From: Roseibacillus sp.
Lineage (GTDB): Bacteria > Verrucomicrobiota > Verrucomicrobiia > Verrucomicrobiales > Akkermansiaceae
Assembly: GCA_028821775.1 (NCBI GenBank)
Contig: JAPKFB010000001.1
Location: 142,210 to 206,209 of the forward strand
Length of the DNA stretch: 64,000 nucleotides
Reading direction: 5' to 3'
Shown: positions 62,417 through 64,000 of the stretch, in pieces
Numbering within the stretch: position 1 is the stretch's first letter
Layout of the letters: each line of letters starts with the position of its first letter
Translations under genes and position numbers: made by a program
Notes under the pieces: model-generated
Database searches by the model: none
What the model was told of the DNA's origin: nothing
Seen by the model: the letters and a program-made list of their open reading frames with translations, nothing else

Positions 62417-62815
62417 ATGGGTGTCCTATCAGATCCACTTTCCGATTTCCTCACGCGATTCAAGAACGCTTCGCGTGCGAAGAACGACCAATTCACCGCA
62501 CCATTTTCCAAGGCGAAGGCTGAGATTGCCCGCATCCTCAAGGAAGAGGGCTATATCTGGGACTACGAGGTCGACACCTCGGGCCAGTGGCCGGTCTTGC
62601 AAGTGAAGACCAAATTTGTTGACGGAACCCCGGCCTTGACCGACCTCAAGAAGGTCTCGAAGCCGGGCCGCCGTCAATATGTCGGCGCGCAGGAAATTCC
62701 GCGCGTGCTCAACGGCCTTGGAATCTCGATTGTATCGACTTCCAAGGGACTCATGTCCGGATCACAGGCCAAGCGCCATAACATGGGTGGCGAATTGCTC
62801 GCTCTCGTGTGGTAA
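62417..62815 (+). CDS. rpsH: 30S ribosomal protein S8
   Basis: 132 residues: SDPLSDFLTRFKNASRAKND, KAEIARILKEEGYIWDYEVD and the C-terminal GLGISIVSTSKGLMSGSQAK and NMGGELLALVW match S8. In E. coli, S8 represses the spc operon; no target structure is evident here. Confidence 0.97.
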   Translation: MGVLSDPLSDFLTRFKNASRAKNDQFTAPFSKAKAEIARILKEEGYIWDYEVDTSGQWPVLQVKTKFVDGTPALTDLKKVSKPGRRQYVGAQEIPRVLNGLGISIVSTSKGLMSGSQAKRHNMGGELLALVW

Positions 62816-62836
62816 CTCCAACTAGGAAATAATACG

Positions 62837-63379
62837 ATGTCACGAGTTGGACAAAAAATCATCGCACTCCCCGAGAAGGTTACGATCAACGTCACCGCCG
62901 GCGGAGGAGTCTCTGTCGAAGGACCCAAGGGAAAACTGGAGTGGCAATTGCCCTCCGGGATCTCTGTGGACCAGGGAGACGGAGCCATCACGGTCAAGCG
63001 TGAGAACGATCACCGTAAGCTGCGGGCGCTGCACGGCACCGCACGAAGCCTCATCAACAACATGGTGCTGGGCGTCACGGACGGCTACACCAAGGAATTG
63101 GAAATTCAGGGAGTTGGTTTCCGGGCCGCGGTCAAGGGCGACAAGCTCGACCTGAGTCTCGGCAAATCCCATCCCATTCTTCACCCCATCCCCGGTGAGG
63201 TTACGGTCACCGTGACCGACAGCACCCAGATCAAGGTGGAAGGCACGGACAAGCAGGTGGTGGGACAGTTCGCCGCTGAAGTGAGAAGCTACTATCCGCC
63301 CGAACCCTACAAGGGTAAGGGAGTCCGCTATGTCGGAGAATACGTTCGCCGGAAGGCCGGTAAGAGCGTGCAGAAATAA
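62837..63379 (+). CDS. rplF: 50S ribosomal protein L6
   Basis: 180 residues, two-domain L6: [40 protein letters not shown], and the binding motif [24 protein letters not shown] in AACTAGGAAA precedes the start. Normal position. Confidence 0.98.
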   Translation: MSRVGQKIIALPEKVTINVTAGGGVSVEGPKGKLEWQLPSGISVDQGDGAITVKRENDHRKLRALHGTARSLINNMVLGVTDGYTKELEIQGVGFRAAVKGDKLDLSLGKSHPILHPIPGEVTVTVTDSTQIKVEGTDKQVVGQFAAEVRSYYPPEPYKGKGVRYVGEYVRRKAGKSVQK

Positions 63380-63399
63380 CGCCCCACCAGACGAGAGAC

Positions 63400-63756
63400 A
63401 TGAAGACTCTAAATCGCAAGGAAGCTCGCAAGAAGATTCATCGGCGCATTCGCAAGAAGGTGTCCGGGACCCCGGTGCGCCCCCGTTTGGCAGCGCACTA
63501 CTCCAACATGAACATCTACGTCCAGATCATCGACGATACCTCTGGCCGGACTCTGTGCGCGGCCTCCAGCCTCGACAAAGAGGTGGAGGGAACGGGCTCC
63601 AATGTTGCAACTGCCGAAAAAGTAGGTGCACTCGTTGCCAGCCGGGCTGGCGAACTCAAAATCTCCGACGTCGTCTTCGATCGTGGAGGCCACCTCTATC
63701 ACGGCAAGATCAAGGCGCTCGCAGGTGCAGCGCGCGCAGGCGGCCTCAAATTCTAA
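63400..63756 (+). CDS. rplR: 50S ribosomal protein L18
   Basis: 118 residues: [40 protein letters not shown] and [20 protein letters not shown] are the L18 pattern. It carries 5S rRNA to the 50S. rpsE follows after 12 bp, as usual. Confidence 0.98.
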   Translation: MKTLNRKEARKKIHRRIRKKVSGTPVRPRLAAHYSNMNIYVQIIDDTSGRTLCAASSLDKEVEGTGSNVATAEKVGALVASRAGELKISDVVFDRGGHLYHGKIKALAGAARAGGLKF

Positions 63757-63768
63757 CACTCCTTAATA

Positions 63769-64000
63769 ATGGTCACTCCCAACGACAACCCGTCCTCCGA
63801 TCAAGATCCGGAAACCCCGGCAGCCTCCGAGACTCCCGCAGCCTCCGAGACCCCCGCGGCCTCCGAGACTCCCGCAGCCTCCGAGACCCCCGCGGCCTCC
63901 GAGACCCCGGCAGCCTCCGAGACTCCGGTAGCCTCCGAGACCCCGGCAGCCTCCGAGACCCCCGCGGCCTCCGAGACCCCGGCAGCCTCCGAGACTCCGG
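63769..64000 (+). CDS. rpsE: probable 30S ribosomal protein S5 with repetitive N-terminal extension, partial
   Basis: The frame from ATG 63769 to the right edge (77 codons, no stop) is placed where rpsE always follows rplR. The visible part is not S5 itself: MVTPNDNPSSDQDPE, then at least ten head-to-tail copies of the hexapeptide PAASET. The S5 core would lie beyond the window. The call rests on synteny; the extension would be a disordered, acidic, Pro/Ala/Ser-rich head. If no S5 domain follows, this would instead be an inserted low-complexity protein. Confidence 0.6.
   Translation, partial: MVTPNDNPSSDQDPETPAASETPAASETPAASETPAASETPAASETPAASETPVASETPAASETPAASETPAASETP
63817..64000 (+). repeat. 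tandem 18-bp repeats coding PAASET
   Basis: Ten complete 18-base units from 63817 to 63996, plus the start of an eleventh, with the consensus CC[CG]GC[AG]GCCTCCGAGAC[CT]. Differences are almost all at third codon positions; one unit has GTA (Val) for GCA. The array continues past the right edge. Nearly identical units suggest recent expansion and variable copy number. Confidence 0.95.

Noticed and set aside
63817..64000. CRISPR array
   Set aside because: The 18-bp units are contiguous with no spacers and stay in one reading frame; this is a coding tandem repeat.

Overview
The window is high-GC chromosomal DNA from a bacterium that looks like a member of the Verrucomicrobiota (probably Verrucomicrobiae). 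The evidence is the pairing of DUF1501 proteins with a large cytochrome-c/DUF1549/DUF1553 protein (a PVC-superphylum hallmark), very large secreted lamin-tail/CotH proteins ending in a calcium-binding-type repeat and a small C-terminal beta domain, Gram-negative envelope genes (waaA, lpxD, two Skp/OmpH chaperones), and weak use of Shine-Dalgarno sequences. This assignment is inference; there is no rRNA gene here to confirm it.

Layout. 1-5.3 kb: two minus-strand DUF1501 genes (the first runs off the left edge) and a PSCyt1-DUF1549-DUF1553 gene. 5.4-5.9 kb: a short secreted thioredoxin-like gene whose active-site motif is interrupted by an in-frame TGA followed directly by a SECIS-like hairpin; I read it as a candidate UxxC selenoprotein with its own terminator. 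6-18.5 kb: two giant tandem paralogues (1808 and 2100 aa) with several lamin-tail domains and a CotH kinase-like domain. 18.5-24.4 kb: a decayed SAM hydroxide adenosyltransferase, a secreted S41-type protease that shares a beta-sandwich module with the second CotH paralogue, and a membrane sulfatase-superfamily enzyme. 24.4-31.8 kb: an FmdB zinc ribbon, several lineage-specific secreted or single-pass proteins of unknown role, and a HAD hydrolase/glycosyltransferase pair. 31.8-35.1 kb: AsmA-like protein, rsmD and waaA as one unit. 35-40.6 kb: a secreted unknown, a GH3 beta-glucosidase and nadB. 40.7-43.6 kb: nagB, a barrel-only nagA and an NRAMP-like transporter. 43.7-47 kb: panC, two OmpH/Skp genes and lpxD.

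47-51.6 kb is the accessory stretch: a secreted protein of six 22-residue repeats, a 413-bp IS relic with clear terminal inverted repeats, a beta-CASP nuclease, a tRNA with anticodon CAT, and a collapsed integrase-type transposase. 51.6 kb to the right edge is the str-S10-spc ribosomal cluster (rpsL to rpsE) in near-canonical order. Its departures are no tuf between fusA and rpsJ, no rpsN between rplE and rpsH, a secreted coiled-coil protein inserted between rpsS and rplV, and long low-complexity extensions on L22, S3 and S5.

The strongest unexpected signals are the candidate selenoprotein at 5461-5826, the non-ribosomal gene inside the S10 operon, and the disordered tails on three ribosomal proteins.
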